Source of the DNA: Delphinapterus leucas
Taxonomy: Eukaryota; Chordata; Mammalia; Artiodactyla; Monodontidae
Reading direction: 5' to 3'
DNA length: 64,000 nt
Assembly (NCBI RefSeq): GCF_002288925.2
Contig: NW_022098044.1
Span: 12,235,200 to 12,299,199 of the forward strand
In this document: in pieces, positions 11,705-24,023 of the stretch
How positions within the stretch are numbered: the first letter of the stretch is position 1
Layout: each line of letters opens with the position of its first letter
Notes under the pieces: model-generated
Database searches by the model: none
What the model saw: the letters and a program-made list of their open reading frames with translations, nothing else
What the model was told of the DNA's origin: nothing
Made by a program: the position numbers and the translations under genes

Positions 11705-11810
11705 TCTGTTGCTTTACAGATAAGAAACTGAAGCCTTGAGTGGCTAAGACACTTGTCCCAAGAGATTCTGTGACTTGGTGGCATTGGTATAATCAGAACC
11801 AGATGCCCTA
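11705..11810 (-). repeat. MIR fragment, antisense
   Basis: 'gctttacagataagaaactg' and 'gccttgagtggctaagacac' are the antisense MIR core. Confidence 0.65.
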
Positions 11811-11814
11811 CCTT

Positions 11815-12220
11815 CCTTTTTCACTGAAATTTCCTTCCTAACATTCTACACAAGGAACTTCCAGAATCACCGCTCTTCTTCTCGCAGGTTCTGAAAGTAT
11901 ATCCCCTCTCAGTTAGTCTCAGCATTCTGCCTTTGTTTTTTCTCCTGGAGAGGCCCAACCCAAACTAATTTTAACTTCTTTCTTTCAGGGGACACCTCCC
12001 TTCTGAATAGGAGGCTCTTTCTTTCTAGTGTATTTTGGTTCCCTTGATTCTCTGCTTCTCTAGAGAGAAGTGGTCGAGTGATCCTAGTAGATAATTCCTT
12101 GGCAAATCCTCTCCTTCCGTGAAGCTGCAGAGCTACAGTTGTGAAAGAACATTTGCTTTCACAACCAAGGATGCCTGGAAGTGCAGCATCATGAGGCAGA
12201 AGGATCCTTAGGTGTCCCAT
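11815..12220. other. Unique sequence, no gene seen
   Basis: An antisense frame at 11909-12220 is open for 103 codons but shows no domain or splice context. Confidence 0.35.
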
Positions 12221-12224
12221 TCAT

Positions 12225-12355
12225 CTACCCATTGGACAGATGAGGTCACTGAGGCATAGAGAGGTTGAGTGGCTTGCCCAAGAAATACAGCTGGTTTGTG
12301 TGTGGAAGAGAGGAAGAATTAGAACTCAGGTCTTCAGATTCCTCTGCCTAATCCT
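12225..12355 (-). repeat. MIR SINE, antisense
   Basis: 'cccattggacagatgaggtc', 'actgaggcatagagaggttg' and 'agaactcaggtcttcagatt' are in the expected order. Confidence 0.75.
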
Positions 12356-12744
12356 TGCCTTGATTCAAATGAGCACATCTTTAATGTGCTCATTAAGAAT
12401 TTCACATATCTGGAAACAGGCTGAAGGCAGGAAAAAATCAATTTCCTAAGTACAGGTCTTTGCTTGTTTCTCAGCAAAGAAAATCTTAGAAAATCTTAGT
12501 ATTGAAGGAGATTTGAGAGATGTTTCTAAGCCTGGGTCTCCTTCACGTCCCTTGCAGGTGGCCATCCATCTCAAGTCCTTCTTCTAGTGACCCAAATCTC
12601 CTCCTTCCACCATGGTCCAGCCCACGTGCAGGAAGATCTAGTTGTGAGAAAGGCCCCCTTGTCTTGGCCTAAGAATCAGGCTCCTGGGAACACGCTACCT
12701 GGACATCATTCTTCTGCCTGGAGACACTCAGCAAGCAGTGCCAT

Positions 12745-12900
12745 GTTGAGAGCAAGCCCTGGCTTTGACCTTGGGTTTTTTTAGTCCTGCTCTGCCAACT
12801 ACCAGTTGTGTGTCTCCAATAATCCCACTTCAGCTTTTTGAGCCTTGTGTGGAAAATGGGGGTAATAAAGTCCCACGTCGGAAGAGTTACGATGACTATA
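12745..12900 (+). repeat. MIR SINE
   Basis: 'agcaagccctggctttgacc', 'ctctgccaactaccagttgt' and 'gtggaaaatgggggtaataa' give the sense MIR order. Confidence 0.7.
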
Positions 12901-12904
12901 ACAC

Positions 12905-15005
12905 CAACTATCACGCACATTCTAGCACCAGGCAGGCCCTTGACTCCCCGTGGCTCCTCCCAGTGAGGTAGGACTGGGGCCGTGTCTCCCTCTTTTCATA
13001 CCAAAGCCTCACACATCCTTCCATTGCTTCTCATGTGGCCCCATTTGCAGTGCTCCACGTGCTTTTTGGCAGTTTTCACATGTGTTTCTCAGCTAAGCAG
13101 ACTCTCCCAAGATGAGCCTTGGTCACTTTTCCATGCATGAGGAAGGGAGTGTGAAATTTACCCGTGGTGTAGCTTCCTGTCTCTAAGGCGGTGCTGTATT
13201 CTGGAATCCAGTTTGGGGACCGTCTGCATTGGGCTGTGCAGGTGTGAGTCTGTGTGTGTGCGTGTGTGCAGAAATCCAACTGTGTCTCTCTCCGGGAGTG
13301 TGCATGTGTCTGTGTTCGCACATATCTTCCCATAAATCTCTAATGTTAGAGCCTCGGATGTCCCGGCCCATTTTTCACATCAAGGAGATGCTCCCTGTTT
13401 CTTCAAGTCCCAGAATCAGCCCATGTATGCCACGGGGCAGGGCTTTTCAGTTCATCCTTTTTTCCACCTGAAGCCACATGTGCTGTGTACGTGTGGAGGG
13501 CTGTTGCCCCCCGATGGAGCTGTGTTTCTGCTGAGGCCGCTACTGGCCACCAGCAGTCCCTTTTCATGGGACCTGTGGATGGGCATAATGATCAGCTCTC
13601 CCTTCTCTGTCCATGGGCTCCTGGAAGGGCAGAGCAACGTACCAGGCACTCCACAAGCAGAGCTGTCTCAGTCACTAATCTGAAAAGCACTTTACCATGA
13701 ATGATACCTGAGCCGTGTAAGATATTAATAGCTGCAGAGGTTTCGTCCCTGTGTCATTTAAATCCCTTTCCTGAGTTACACTCTTATGGAGGCAGTGGGA
13801 GAGAAGAAGAAAAAACGCTCAGAATAATTATAAGAGGTGTGGAAAAACATTTTTTTTGGAGGATTGAAGTATTCTTGTTTCATCACCCACCCTACTGCCT
13901 GCTGGATTTGGGAATAAGCATTTTTATTTTCTTGCTTAAAGTTGGGGCTATTCGGACAGCTCCGAGGAAATTATGTGTGTTCTGAAGATCACCGGTCCTA
14001 TGAGAAGCTCTTGAAGAAAGGGTTCCTCTGGGAATAAGTTTGGGAAATGCTATACATCCTGTCTTCCCCCAAGCAAACCTCAGTGCCCCTCAGCATATTC
14101 AGAGATGAGAGGTCCTTCCCCGACACACCTGTTATGCTCTGGTCTGCCTTGGATTTACCATATGTATTTGAACAAAGATCCCTCCAAACGTATCGCCCCA
14201 TCTCTGATAGGTTGTTAGTGATATTCAGGGGTAGAAAATCAAGAAAATCTTAGTTGCAGGAAAATCGGGTGCTGTGGAGATTGAGGTGTAGACCGTGCAG
14301 TTGTGGTGGGAGAGGTCAGGGTCCCGGGCTCGTGTCAGTTAGAGGGGGAGGTTCCTACTAGCATATTTTTCTGCTCTGTCTGCATGTTAGGTTGTAGGAT
14401 ATACAGATGCCAGGTGTCCCAGGATTTGGGGAATACCAGAGGCCCCTTCAGAATGGAAATATTAACTAGAATTGAAGTAACCTATTCTATTCATGAAGTC
14501 TAAAGGTTTAGCAGATAGAAGGGGGGTTTCCCACCGATTGCAGGGGGAGATCCCATGCAGAAGGTAAAATCAGGTGACTTTGTAAAGGAATTCATGAAAA
14601 CCAGTGTGACTTTAGGGTAGATAAACTGTGAGCTTTAGGGACACGCCCATTGCCAGACCCTTTGATGGACACTGATGGCTGTTTGGGGTGATTAACAAGG
14701 GAAACCTGTCCCCATGAGACTTTGGTCTTAACACAAGCCTCCCAGGTGATGACATTATTACCTCATGGGCCTGTCTGGGGCCATCACATATCTTGACTGA
14801 CCTGGAGGTCAAGCACATAAGGTGCCTGGTTCCTCCTCAGGGACCTCAGAGAAACATCGTGGGCTCTACTTAGGCCTCCTCTCTGGTGTATCATTATGTG
14901 TCCAGAGGACATCAGTCAGGGAAGACTAGTGTGAGTGTGCCCAAAGGGGTTGGACCCAGTGAGCAAGGAGCCTAGGGTCCATATAGGGAAAAGGATGCAA
15001 TAGAA
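12905..15005. other. Unique sequence with a short GT-rich tract
   Basis: A GT-rich tract at 13243-13270 opens spurious CVCVC and HTHTH frames on the two strands. 13685-13780 is AT-rich non-repeat sequence that might be a conserved element. Nothing else is recognised. Confidence 0.35.
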
Positions 15006-15009
15006 AATC

Positions 15010-15175
15010 TTTGGAGTTATAAAAATGTAGGCTTAAACCCCAGGTGTACTACCATATCTGCACAAATTATGCTCACTGGACCTCATTTTTTTCATCTGAA
15101 AGATGGTAATAATAAATGCCATTGGAAGGGTTAAATGACATGCCATTTCACGTATGGAATATGCCAATGCTGTGA
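15010..15175 (+). repeat. MIR SINE
   Basis: 'taggcttaaaccccaggtgt', 'ttttcatctgaaagatggta' and 'agggttaaatgacatgcc' match sense MIR. Confidence 0.7.
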
Positions 15176-15179
15176 TAAA

Positions 15180-16385
15180 CTCCATCCATTCCTTCTGTGG
15201 GCCCAGATCAAGAGGAACTGAATACTGGTGACGCCATCACTCACTTGAGTTGATCCTTCCTCTGGTTCTACAAATTCGGTATTGTTCATATTTACCCCTG
15301 TAGTTCAAGGCCGAGTCACATAGAGCTTTTAAGTTTGCTCTAAACACCTGCTAAATTCTTTTAAATGTTTTCTTGCCCTGTGGAGGGCAGTGGCACACAC
15401 ACTCTTCTTGATGGAAATGCCCCTTGAATTTGCACAAGAGTAGGACAATGTGTTCTTTTTCTAATAGCTGTTTTGATAATGCTCAGCGGTGTGTTGGTAT
15501 TTTTGGCCAAAGTAGCACATATTGAGACCATATCCTCAAGGAATACTTTTGAATCTGTCCTATGTCTCTTTTCTAGGCTGCCTAATTTAGATTTCCGTTG
15601 ACGAGAAGCCACTCCCCTTTTCTTGTCCATATGAAAGTTTATCTGCCCATTTTCTGGGCTACCTCCCTCCTGTTGTTCAAGGCACATTCAAAAAGTCTCA
15701 TGGCATCTTCCTATACTTTATGCCTTTTTTTTTTTTTAGCGTTATAGTACCTGGAAGAGCTCAGGATCATTGAAAAATCAGAGGTACTCTGGTGTACTCC
15801 CTCTTGGAGATCAAGGGTACCAGAAGGTACATTGAGAATGGAGGGTACAGGTAAGGAGTGAAGGAGCTTATGATGGATAAAGTGTGGGCATCAGACCAGG
15901 TGGAGTATGGCACAGATGCTGAGAGACAAGATAAGGATAAGGTAGAGCCCACAGTCAAGTCAGGGGCACAGCAAATGGAAGTACCCCAAGAAAGCTAGGT
16001 AGGCTAGGGAAGATACTTGTTCTCCTGTCTCTTTTTTGTTATGTGGCCCTGACGCAAGAGATTCTGCTCTGATTGAGGAAGGATTTCCAAGAGACTCTGA
16101 CCAGTTTCCCATCCATGACAGCATATCTCCTCAATTACCATGGAGATTTCCATTTTAAAAATAGCCATGGGGTGGATAATCTTAGTGCAAAAAAAAAAAC
16201 ACCAAAATCCAAAGATATCATAGCAGTTGGTTCTCCACACCCTTATGCCTATTTACTCCTTTGAGGATTTTCATCAGGTTTAACTTTTCCTTATGGAGAA
16301 AGTGTTTATTCCTCCATATGTTATGCTGGCTTAAGCAATGAGTGATTCCCTGGTTGAAAATGTGTTATGTGGTCCTCTTGCTTCC
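15180..16385. other. Unique sequence, no gene seen
   Basis: T-run at 15726-15737 and A-run at 16190-16199. The antisense frame 15361-15687 (108 codons) has no domain I recognise. Confidence 0.35.
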
Positions 16386-16392
16386 CAGAGGA

Positions 16393-16635
16393 GCAGGGTA
16401 TTGTTGTAGTTAAGGTGCGTGGCTTCTGGAGAAATCTCACCTAGGTTCAAATCTCATCTCTGCCTCCTAGGGACCATGTAACACCGGAAAAGTTACTTAA
16501 GCTCTCTCTGCACCTCGGTTGTCTCATCAGAAATTAGACCAATGTGGTACCTGCGTCTTGGAGTTATGTGTTGTAAAGGAACTAAAACCTGGCAGGTGCT
16601 CAGAACAGCATCTAGTACACAGTAAGTCCCCAGAA
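16393..16635 (+). repeat. Near full-length MIR SINE
   Basis: It runs from 'agggtattgttgtagttaag' through 'cctaggttcaaatctcatct' and 'agttacttaagctctctctg' to 'catctagtacacagtaagt'. It is the most complete MIR in the window. Confidence 0.85.
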
Positions 16636-16639
16636 CATG

Positions 16640-17975
16640 CCAGTCAAGATTTTTTCAAGGAAGCTCTGAAGCACACGGGCTTACAGTTTCCATGAGGTAT
16701 ATGAATGGTTTAGTCAATAGTTCTACAAGTTCATAGAGTTGCTTCAAAGCCCAGAGGTGGCTGCTTTGAGACCTTCCAACTTATCTCCATAGAGTTGTCA
16801 GTTTGATCCAGAGCATTCTGTTTGTGTTCCACATTAGTCTGCTTCAAAAGACAAGAGAGTGGCTAGCATTTGATTGCCTCAGTAAAGAATTAGTCAGATA
16901 ATTCATTGACTTTATCTCCTTTGCTGCCTTCTCAACCCTAGCCCTGTGGTTTGCTCTGGGATTATTGGGTGGAACTAAGGATTCACATGCTGTCATGATG
17001 CACTTGGTAGATTTAAAGTCTTCTCCCTGGCCTTGGAGGGTTTTTCAAAAGCCATTTGAGTGTTGAGGACTCATTTAATGTCTGGTTTGGGCTTGCTTAC
17101 CAAGCTCTCTGGGCTTCCTTCCTCTTCTCTTTACTTGGGGAGTCTGCTTTTTTGTTTGTGTTTTTAAATATGCTCTAGTTATTGTGATAGGCTGAGATTT
17201 ACCTGGTTAGTCATGCTTGTTTTTATTTTTTTGTTGCTGGTTTTTAAGAACCTGTGTATTTTGATTCATAAGAGTCTTGTTTTCTCTGGGCTTCCAGTAA
17301 GTTGTTGTTGCTGTTGTTTTTGCATAGCCTCTCAGGTTTTTCTTGGGTCTTACTTTTGTAAAACTGTTCCTCTCCATTTCAACATGAGGTTAACAATGAA
17401 ATTGTACACCTGTTTGTTGCTTTGCTTTGTTACTCCAGTATTTATATATATATTTTTTAAAAATCTAAAGATTAAAGCAGAGATCCCGTAGATTCCCCAA
17501 CTGGCAGTTCCTAGTTTGGTGGTAGATGGGTATTGGTTGGGTTAGGGCTCCTCCATCCTCCTGTAATTCCTAGCAACCTCATCCAGCAGGGATGAGTGTC
17601 AGCACACATAAACACTATCAACAGATTCACCATTTCTTTGAGGGCAGTTAGGGCAGAGTCAGGTTGCTAGTGGAAATGTCTTGAACAGGTCTTCCATTAT
17701 CCATCCTTGACTGAACTTATTTCTGTCCTTTGAGATTTTATGGCAGTATAGTTTCGTGTATGATCCTGAATTCTTAATAGCTTGAGGAGTGGAGAAAACT
17801 CCAAAAACTCCAGCTCTTAGATTTTTACTTTGAAAGGAGTGATATACTTCATATAGAGGAAATCCCTTTTACACTGCACCTGGCCAAAATTATCAACGTT
17901 CTCTGTAAATACTTCTCCTAATGGGGAGTTCACAACCTCCCATGGACCATTATTATATCAATGCATAAATAGTTA
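16640..17975. other. Unique sequence, no gene seen
   Basis: 17140-17460 is T-rich with a GTTGTTGTTGCTGTT stretch and may be a decayed LINE in antisense. No exon is seen. Confidence 0.35.
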
Positions 17976-17978
17976 TAC

Positions 17979-18101
17979 TTTTTTTTTTTTTTGGCCGTGT
18001 TGTGCGGCTTGCAGGATGTTAGTTCCCTGACCAGGGTTTGAGCCCAGGCCCTCAGCAGTGAAAGCATGAAGTGCTAACCACTGGACCACCAGGGAATTCC
18101 C
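17979..18101 (-). mobile_element. CHR-2 type SINE, antisense
   Basis: The poly(T) is followed by 'ggccgtgttgtgcggcttgc', 'gtttgagcccaggccctcag' and 'ccactggaccaccagggaat', the reverse complement of the CHR head. 'tatttatacttttt' after it resembles 'agttatactttt' before it, an imperfect target duplication. Confidence 0.85.
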
Positions 18102-18149
18102 TATTTATACTTTTTAACTTTATTTTTTTCAAATATTATTTTCATTTAA

Positions 18150-19815
18150 CAACTATTGCAGCTTTTGGATTGCAAGACTTAATATTGCTAAGATACTCCC
18201 CAAGTTGATCTACAGATTCAACACAATCTCTATATCAAAAATCAAGGAGGCCCTTTTTTGGCAGAAATTGACATACTGATCCTAAAATGTGTATGGAAGT
18301 GCAAGGGACTCAGAATAGCTGAACAATCTTGAAAAGAACAAAGTTGTAAGACCTAAACTCCTCAATTTCAAAACTTATTACAAAGCTACAGTAATTGAGA
18401 CAGTGTGGTACTTGGCATAAAAACAGACATATAAATCGATGGAATAGACTTGAGAGTCCAGAAATCAACCCTTACATTTATGTTCAATTGGTTTTCAGTA
18501 AAGTTGCCAAGATGATTCAATAGGAATATAATAGTCTTTTCAACAATGGTGCTGAGACAAGTAGATATTCACATGCAAAAGAATGAAGTTGAACCCCCTA
18601 CCACACACCATATACAAAAATTAACTCAAAATGGATCCAAGACCTAAATGTAAGGATTAAAACTATTAACCTCTTAGAACAAAACATAGGTGCAAACCTC
18701 TGTAGCCTTGGATTAGTTAATGGTTTCTTAGATATGACACCAAAAGCATGAGCAACAAGAGAAAAAATATATGCTTTGAACTTCATCAAAATGGAAAACT
18801 CTCGTGCTCCAAAAGGGCACTGTTAAAAAGGTGAAAAGATAACCCACAGAATGGGAGAAAATATTTGCAAATCATATCTGATAAGGGAGTTATTCCAGGA
18901 TATATAAAGAACGTTTACAACTCAATAACAAGATAACTCAATTGAAAAATAAGCAAATGATTTGAATAGATATTTTTCCAAAGAAGATGTACAAATGGCC
19001 GATAATAACATGAAAAGAGGCTCAACATCATTAGCCATTAGGGAAATGCAAAAGCATATTGAAATATCACTTCACACCCACTAGGATGGCTAGAATCAAA
19101 AAGTTGGACAACAGCAAGTGTTGGTAAGGATGTGGAGAAATTGGAGCCTTCATATATTGCTGGTGGAGGGTAAAATGGTGCAGGCACTTTGGAAAACAGG
19201 CATTTCGTCAAAACATTAAACATAGAGTTACCATGTGACCCACCAACTCCACTTCTAGTGATATACTCAAGAGAATTAAAAACATACGTCTTTGAAAAAA
19301 CTTGTACGTTAAAGTTCATAACAGGATTATTCATAATAGCTAAAAAGTGGAAACAATGCAAATGTCCATCAACTAAAAAGTGGATTTTTAAAAATATGGT
19401 ATATCTGTACGCTGGAATATTATTGCACCATAAAAAGGAATGAAGAACTGATATGTCTGACTACATGGATGAACCTTGAAAACATTATGCTACATGAAAG
19501 AAGCCAGACATGAAAATCATGTTTTATGATTCCATTTATATGATTTATCCAGAATAGGCAGATCCATAGTAACAGAAAGTAGTTTAGTGGTTGATGGGGG
19601 CTGAGGTGAGAGAAGTGTGGGGAGTGACTACTAATGGGTGTGGACTTTTTTTCTCGGTTTTTTTTTGTGTGTGTGGGAGGATGATGAAAATGTTCAGGAA
19701 TTACATAGGGTGATAGTTGTACAACTTTTTGAAATATACTAAAACCCACTGAATTATACAATTTTAAAAAGTGAATTTTATTGTATGTATATTAGATCTC
19801 AAAAAAAATTCTGAA
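18150..19815 (+). mobile_element. 5'-truncated L1: end of ORF2 plus 3' UTR
   Basis: The sequence follows L1 ORF2 in order: 'acagtaattgagacagtgtg', 'aatagacttgagagtccaga', 'gcaaatcatatctgataagg', 'caagtgttggtaaggatgtg', 'tgctggtggagggtaaaatg', then 3' UTR 'tagtttagtggttgatgggg' and an A-rich end near 19800-19815. It encodes the C-terminal part of the L1 reverse transcriptase protein. Many stops and frameshifts make it inactive. It is the longest uninterrupted L1 piece here. Confidence 0.9.
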
Positions 19816-19819
19816 AAAA

Positions 19820-21600
19820 ACCCCAAACTTACATGGACGTTGCGCAGTTTGAACAGATGTGTACACCCGACCTTGCATGGGGCCCTGTTGATGAATTGCA
19901 GAGATTCTCAGAGGAGGGACCGGGGCTGGCTCAGTGGTGTTGAAGGTCTGGCCACTCAGCGCAGTGACTAGTTACCAACTGGTGTGGATATACTTTACAT
20001 TTGAACAATGAACATACTGGTACATATCCACCAATTGTTAGTCCTTAGCTGTGCCTGAATCCTGTGACTTCCACTCAGGGCTCCTCTGTTATCCCACTGG
20101 GAGCAACAGAAAGCCTATATCCACATGCCTTGAATAGGACCGTCATAACACCAAGAAGTCTGAGCTCTGCATACTTAGAATCCCCAAGTCTGTGGATCAG
20201 GAGCTGATAAAAATCAGCATTTCAATCAATATTTTTGAGTAGGGTCTCACAGAGAAGAGTGTCTAGTTCTACTGAATCATATTATAATACAATATAAAAG
20301 TCTCTCTCTCTCCTTCTTTCTCTTTTTCTCTCTCTAAGGGTCATTTGCATTCTCCAGTAAGCCTCTGTTGTCTGTCCCAATGCCATCTTCCTCATCTGAG
20401 TTCAGACTTCCATGAGCCAATCCAAGGTGTCAGAGATACAATCTTGGAGGTGAACTCGCCCAGTTCAGTTACTCATCAATCCCATACCCACAGCAGCTTT
20501 CTATGATGTGGCCGCTGTGTCCCTCCCAGAGAAATATCTATATAGCTCAACACATGGGAAATGAAATTTACATGGGAGAAGGGAAAACGTCTACATGTTA
20601 TTTATTCAGTGATATTCTGTCTCATTGCAAAAAGTTTTAGAGGTGGTTTGCAAAAATATACGCAGGCATATATGATGAATGAAAGGAATGATAATATCTG
20701 GAAATAGGGGGAATAAGTATAAGGAAATAAAATAAAACTAGTGGCAAGATTAGACTGTTAAGCGCCTGATGATGGAAGAAGCTTGCAGATTTGGCTCCAG
20801 GCATCCTAATGGCCAAAGCACAGAGGTAAATATTTTAGGTTACAGGCTGCTGTTCAGAGGAAGAATAACTTTTGCAAATGTTGTGGTCTAACAGAAGCTT
20901 CTCGCATAGCACCACATAAAGAGCAGAGTGTGGGGTGCAGAATTACACTCACCAGCAACCTGAAAATAGATCCAATGGTGCACCTCTTAGGAATGTTGGT
21001 TAAAATATCCCCTTGATGCAAGTCAGTGGCTTCATGCCCAAACCCACTTCACAAAGTGGGTGGGTGGAGGAGAGAAGCTTTTAGGAGCACCCATGGAGCC
21101 TGGTCTTACCCTGGGGAGACCCAGCATTGCCTGGAAAAGGGGAGCCTTTGGGGAACTCCGTTGCTGAGGATTGATGGAATTTCCTTCTCCATCCCAGTAC
21201 ATCACACTGGGGCCTTGCAGGTCAGCTTTCAGAGCCAGCAGCACACATCCCATCCCACCCCCACCTCCCACTAAGACTTTTCTTCTCAGGCTTATTGGAA
21301 CTTGATCATGTGAGGCCAGAAATCATTGAAATCCAGAACAAATCTCATTTGACATTTTTATCTTGACTCTTCTGGGGGCCTTAATCAGCATGATTGCAGC
21401 ACGGGAGATTGCTCCCATGGAATCTGTCTTACTCTTGGTTGGCATAATGGCTATTGAAGTTCCTCTAGTTTCTGTTTCTGGTCATCTAGGAAAGACTCTG
21501 ATTAAAAGTGATTAAACCCCTTAATATGGTATAATAAGGGGTGGTTGGCAATGAGTTTATGGATTAAAAAAATGCATCAGAACATGAACTCATATAATTG
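19820..21600. other. Unique sequence, no gene seen
   Basis: It contains a (CT)-rich microsatellite at 20302-20336. 21026-21274 is open on both strands but shows no coding signature. Confidence 0.35.
20302..20336. repeat. (CT)-rich microsatellite, interrupted
   Basis: CT units are broken by CCTTCTTT and CTTTTT. Confidence 0.9.
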
Positions 21601-21629
21601 TACTAAGCTCACTCCTAAGACTCCAATAT

Positions 21630-21790
21630 GGGTTGTTTGCCAGCCTGGCTCCCTGGCCATGGCACACACCACCACTGCGTAGGCATCCGCTCCCAGCGTG
21701 GCCACCACCCCACAGCTCATGCAGCCAAGGCGTCCTTGACCCCCTTGCCGACAGCCAGGGCACACACATCACAGCAGGCAGCCATGTTGT
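21630..21790 (-). pseudogene. GC-rich block, possible fragment of a processed pseudogene
   Basis: This block is much richer in GC and CpG than its flanks. In antisense, protein-like stretches occur in different frames: MAACCDVCALAVGKGVKDAL in one, then CGVVATLGADAYAVVVCAMA in another, with a TGA between. This fits a frameshifted retrocopy. I cannot name the parent, and no poly(A) or target duplication is visible, so chance composition is an alternative. Confidence 0.2.
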
Positions 21791-21929
21791 TCTCAGTCCT
21801 ATTAATGGTCCATGGCTTTGGGGAGCATCAGAATATATTATGGCTGAAGACAGAATTTTAGTTGGCATTAAGGATCCTGATTTCTCCAGTTCCTGAAGTA
21901 CAGCGGGTGGTGAGGTCCTCTACTGGTAT

Positions 21930-22150
21930 AGAACACATTGTAACAGTGGTTTCCATCATGGATGACTCTGCCCCCCACCCCAGGGGACATTTGAGAATGT
22001 CTGGAGACAATTTTGGTTGTCCCAATGGGATGGAGGGCGGTACTGGCATCTATTGTAGGATGCTAAACATCCTACAATACACAGGACAGCTGCCCACAAT
22101 CTAGAATTATTTGGCCCCAAATGTCAGTAAGGTAGAGACTAAGAAATCCT
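21930..22150 (+). repeat. hAT-type MER element
   Basis: 'ggggacatttgagaatgtct', 'ggagacaattttggttgtcc', 'catcctacaatacacaggac' and 'ccaaatgtcagtaaggtaga' follow a common mammalian MER consensus. I am not sure of the subfamily. Confidence 0.7.
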
Positions 22151-22194
22151 GTACTCTTTCAAGGAAGACTCCGACAGACTCTTATTTAAAGTTC

Positions 22195-22345
22195 ATAATG
22201 GCCTGGTGAGGGAGAAGGTATAAAAGTTTTATTTCTATTTTATAGATTGAAAAACTGAAGCTTAGAGAGGTCATGAGCCTTCCCTGTCTCTCAGGGTCGG
22301 CCATCTGCTTGATTGCCCAGTTCTCATTCTGCTGCCACTGGTACA
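22195..22345 (-). repeat. MIR fragment, antisense
   Basis: 'attttatagattgaaaaact' and 'gaagcttagagaggtcatga' are in antisense MIR order. Confidence 0.55.
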
Positions 22346-22349
22346 AATT

Positions 22350-23115
22350 GCATGGGATGACATGGACTTTGGGGTCCACAAGTGTTCAGAAGAGGTGCAG
22401 GTTTTATCTAAGTGCTTATGGCACATCTCTGGAGAAACCATGACCCCAGGTGTCTTACGAAGGAAAAGTACCCCAATTTCATATCTTTCCCCTAGGTCTC
22501 AAAGCACACATCTCCATCAAAAGTACTAGATGTTAAGATAATGGTAAGACTTGATCACATTTGATACTTGGGGAGGAGTAAGGTCTTTACAGTGGGTGAA
22601 AACATGGTGATTCGTACAGTCTGATTCCAGCTCATGTTCAAATGCTTTGGGAGCCCTGGTGGTTACATAAAGTGTGACATGACCTGTTGTGACAATAGGG
22701 AAAGGTGGCGTTTTTGGAATTAAGAACACATGACCTGCTAAAATGCAGTCATATAAAAACCCCATGCACCCCTCAACTCTCTGTGTCTGTCTGGGTGTAT
22801 ATTTGCAGGTGGAATACCTTCCAGAGCCTGTTGATTTAGTGGAATAATAAAGCTGAGAAGGGTCACCCAGGATGATAAGAATATAACTGTACTCGCACTT
22901 ATTGCCTGGGAGTTTTGAAGGATTTGTAGGACTAAGAGATTCTATAACTGAGTTCAAACCCAATGTCTCATCATTTCACTGCCTTGTCTCTCTTCCTAGG
23001 GCATCTATGGCTTCATCATTGCACATTGCCTATGGCTCACATTTGGAATTAGAATCTAATTCATTCTGCTTGTGGCCAGGCACCGCCCTGTGCATTTCAC
23101 ATACATATTTGTAAC
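22350..23115. other. Unique sequence with an LTR-like segment
   Basis: TATAAAAACC at 22754-22763 and AATAAAGC at 22846 are about 90 bases apart, the spacing of an LTR promoter and poly(A) signal. I cannot place it in an ERV family. The antisense 145-codon frame at 22526-22963 lacks any domain. Confidence 0.25.
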
Positions 23116-23119
23116 CCCC

Positions 23120-23260
23120 CGGGCCTCCAAGGGAAGTAAAATTATCCTTATTATACAGTGGAAAGCCTGAGCTCAGGGGGTGACATCACTTGTGTGTGTA
23201 CCCACACCTGGTTGGCAGAACAAGAGGTGAAACTTAGGATTTGCTTATTCCCTTTACCAT
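23120..23260 (-). repeat. MIR fragment, antisense
   Basis: 'attatccttattatacagtg' and 'gaaagcctgagctcaggggg' resemble antisense MIR. Decay is heavy. Confidence 0.45.
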
Positions 23261-23264
23261 GCTG

Positions 23265-24020
23265 CCATGTTAAACAATCAGGGCAATTACACCTTTCTCT
23301 TTGCTCCTCAAGCAAGAAAGATAGCCTCATCCTCATTAGAAGAGGAAACAGGGCCCCTAAGGCGTTGAATTAGTTGACTATGGCGAGAGTCCAGAGCCTA
23401 AAAATCATATCTCCTGACTCCTAAGCCAGCTGGTGTGCTTGGGGGAGGATAGGAACAGGGAGATCCCCAAAGAATTCATCAATGCACAAAGTTTCTGCAA
23501 TAAATTGACCTTAGTCTCAGTTCTTCCACTGATCTTGTCATATCTAAAGCAGCTCTACTGTGACTGGAGTAGACGACAGAGCTTTGAGCTGAGAATTACC
23601 CTGTGTGCTGTAGTGCATTGCTTGAGGAGCATCGCTTAAGGACAAGTGTCTTGCTTCCGGTCTGATGAAATAAAGTCAAGAGTGTAAGGTTCCTAATTCC
23701 GATTCCAATTGTTGCTACACTTCCTTTAAGGGCTGCAGGATGCTCTTCTGGGCTTGTTCTGAAAACATCACCTGCTCTCCCACACCTACTCCTTTTCAGG
23801 TGCTCTGCAGTGTTGCCAATGGTCCTGTGATCAGTCACGCTGGAGAGCCCTGGGGCTGCCTAGACCCCACCTCCTCTCCCACCTCCCACATTTAATGAGA
23901 TGCGAAATGCCTGATTTGCATAAGATACCTTTGCATTTCTCTGGCATCCATCTCCTTGATTCTCCTTTCATGATCCCAGCCCTAATTGACCACTGTCCAC
24001 CTGTGCCTCAGTCACCCTTT
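23265..24020. other. Unique sequence, no gene seen
   Basis: Two octamer-like sites, GATTTGCAT and CTTTGCAT, lie at 23913-23936 in non-repeat sequence. No exon is seen. Confidence 0.35.
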
Positions 24021-24023
24021 AAC

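Noticed and set aside
13229..13471. Cysteine/valine-rich and histidine/threonine-rich frames
   Set aside because: They are translations of the GT-rich tract at 13243-13270.
19038..19761. Antisense frames of 107 and 113 codons
   Set aside because: They are the reverse strand of L1 ORF2 and 3' UTR sequence.
22526..22963. 145-codon antisense frame
   Set aside because: It overlaps the LTR-like segment and has no recognisable domain.
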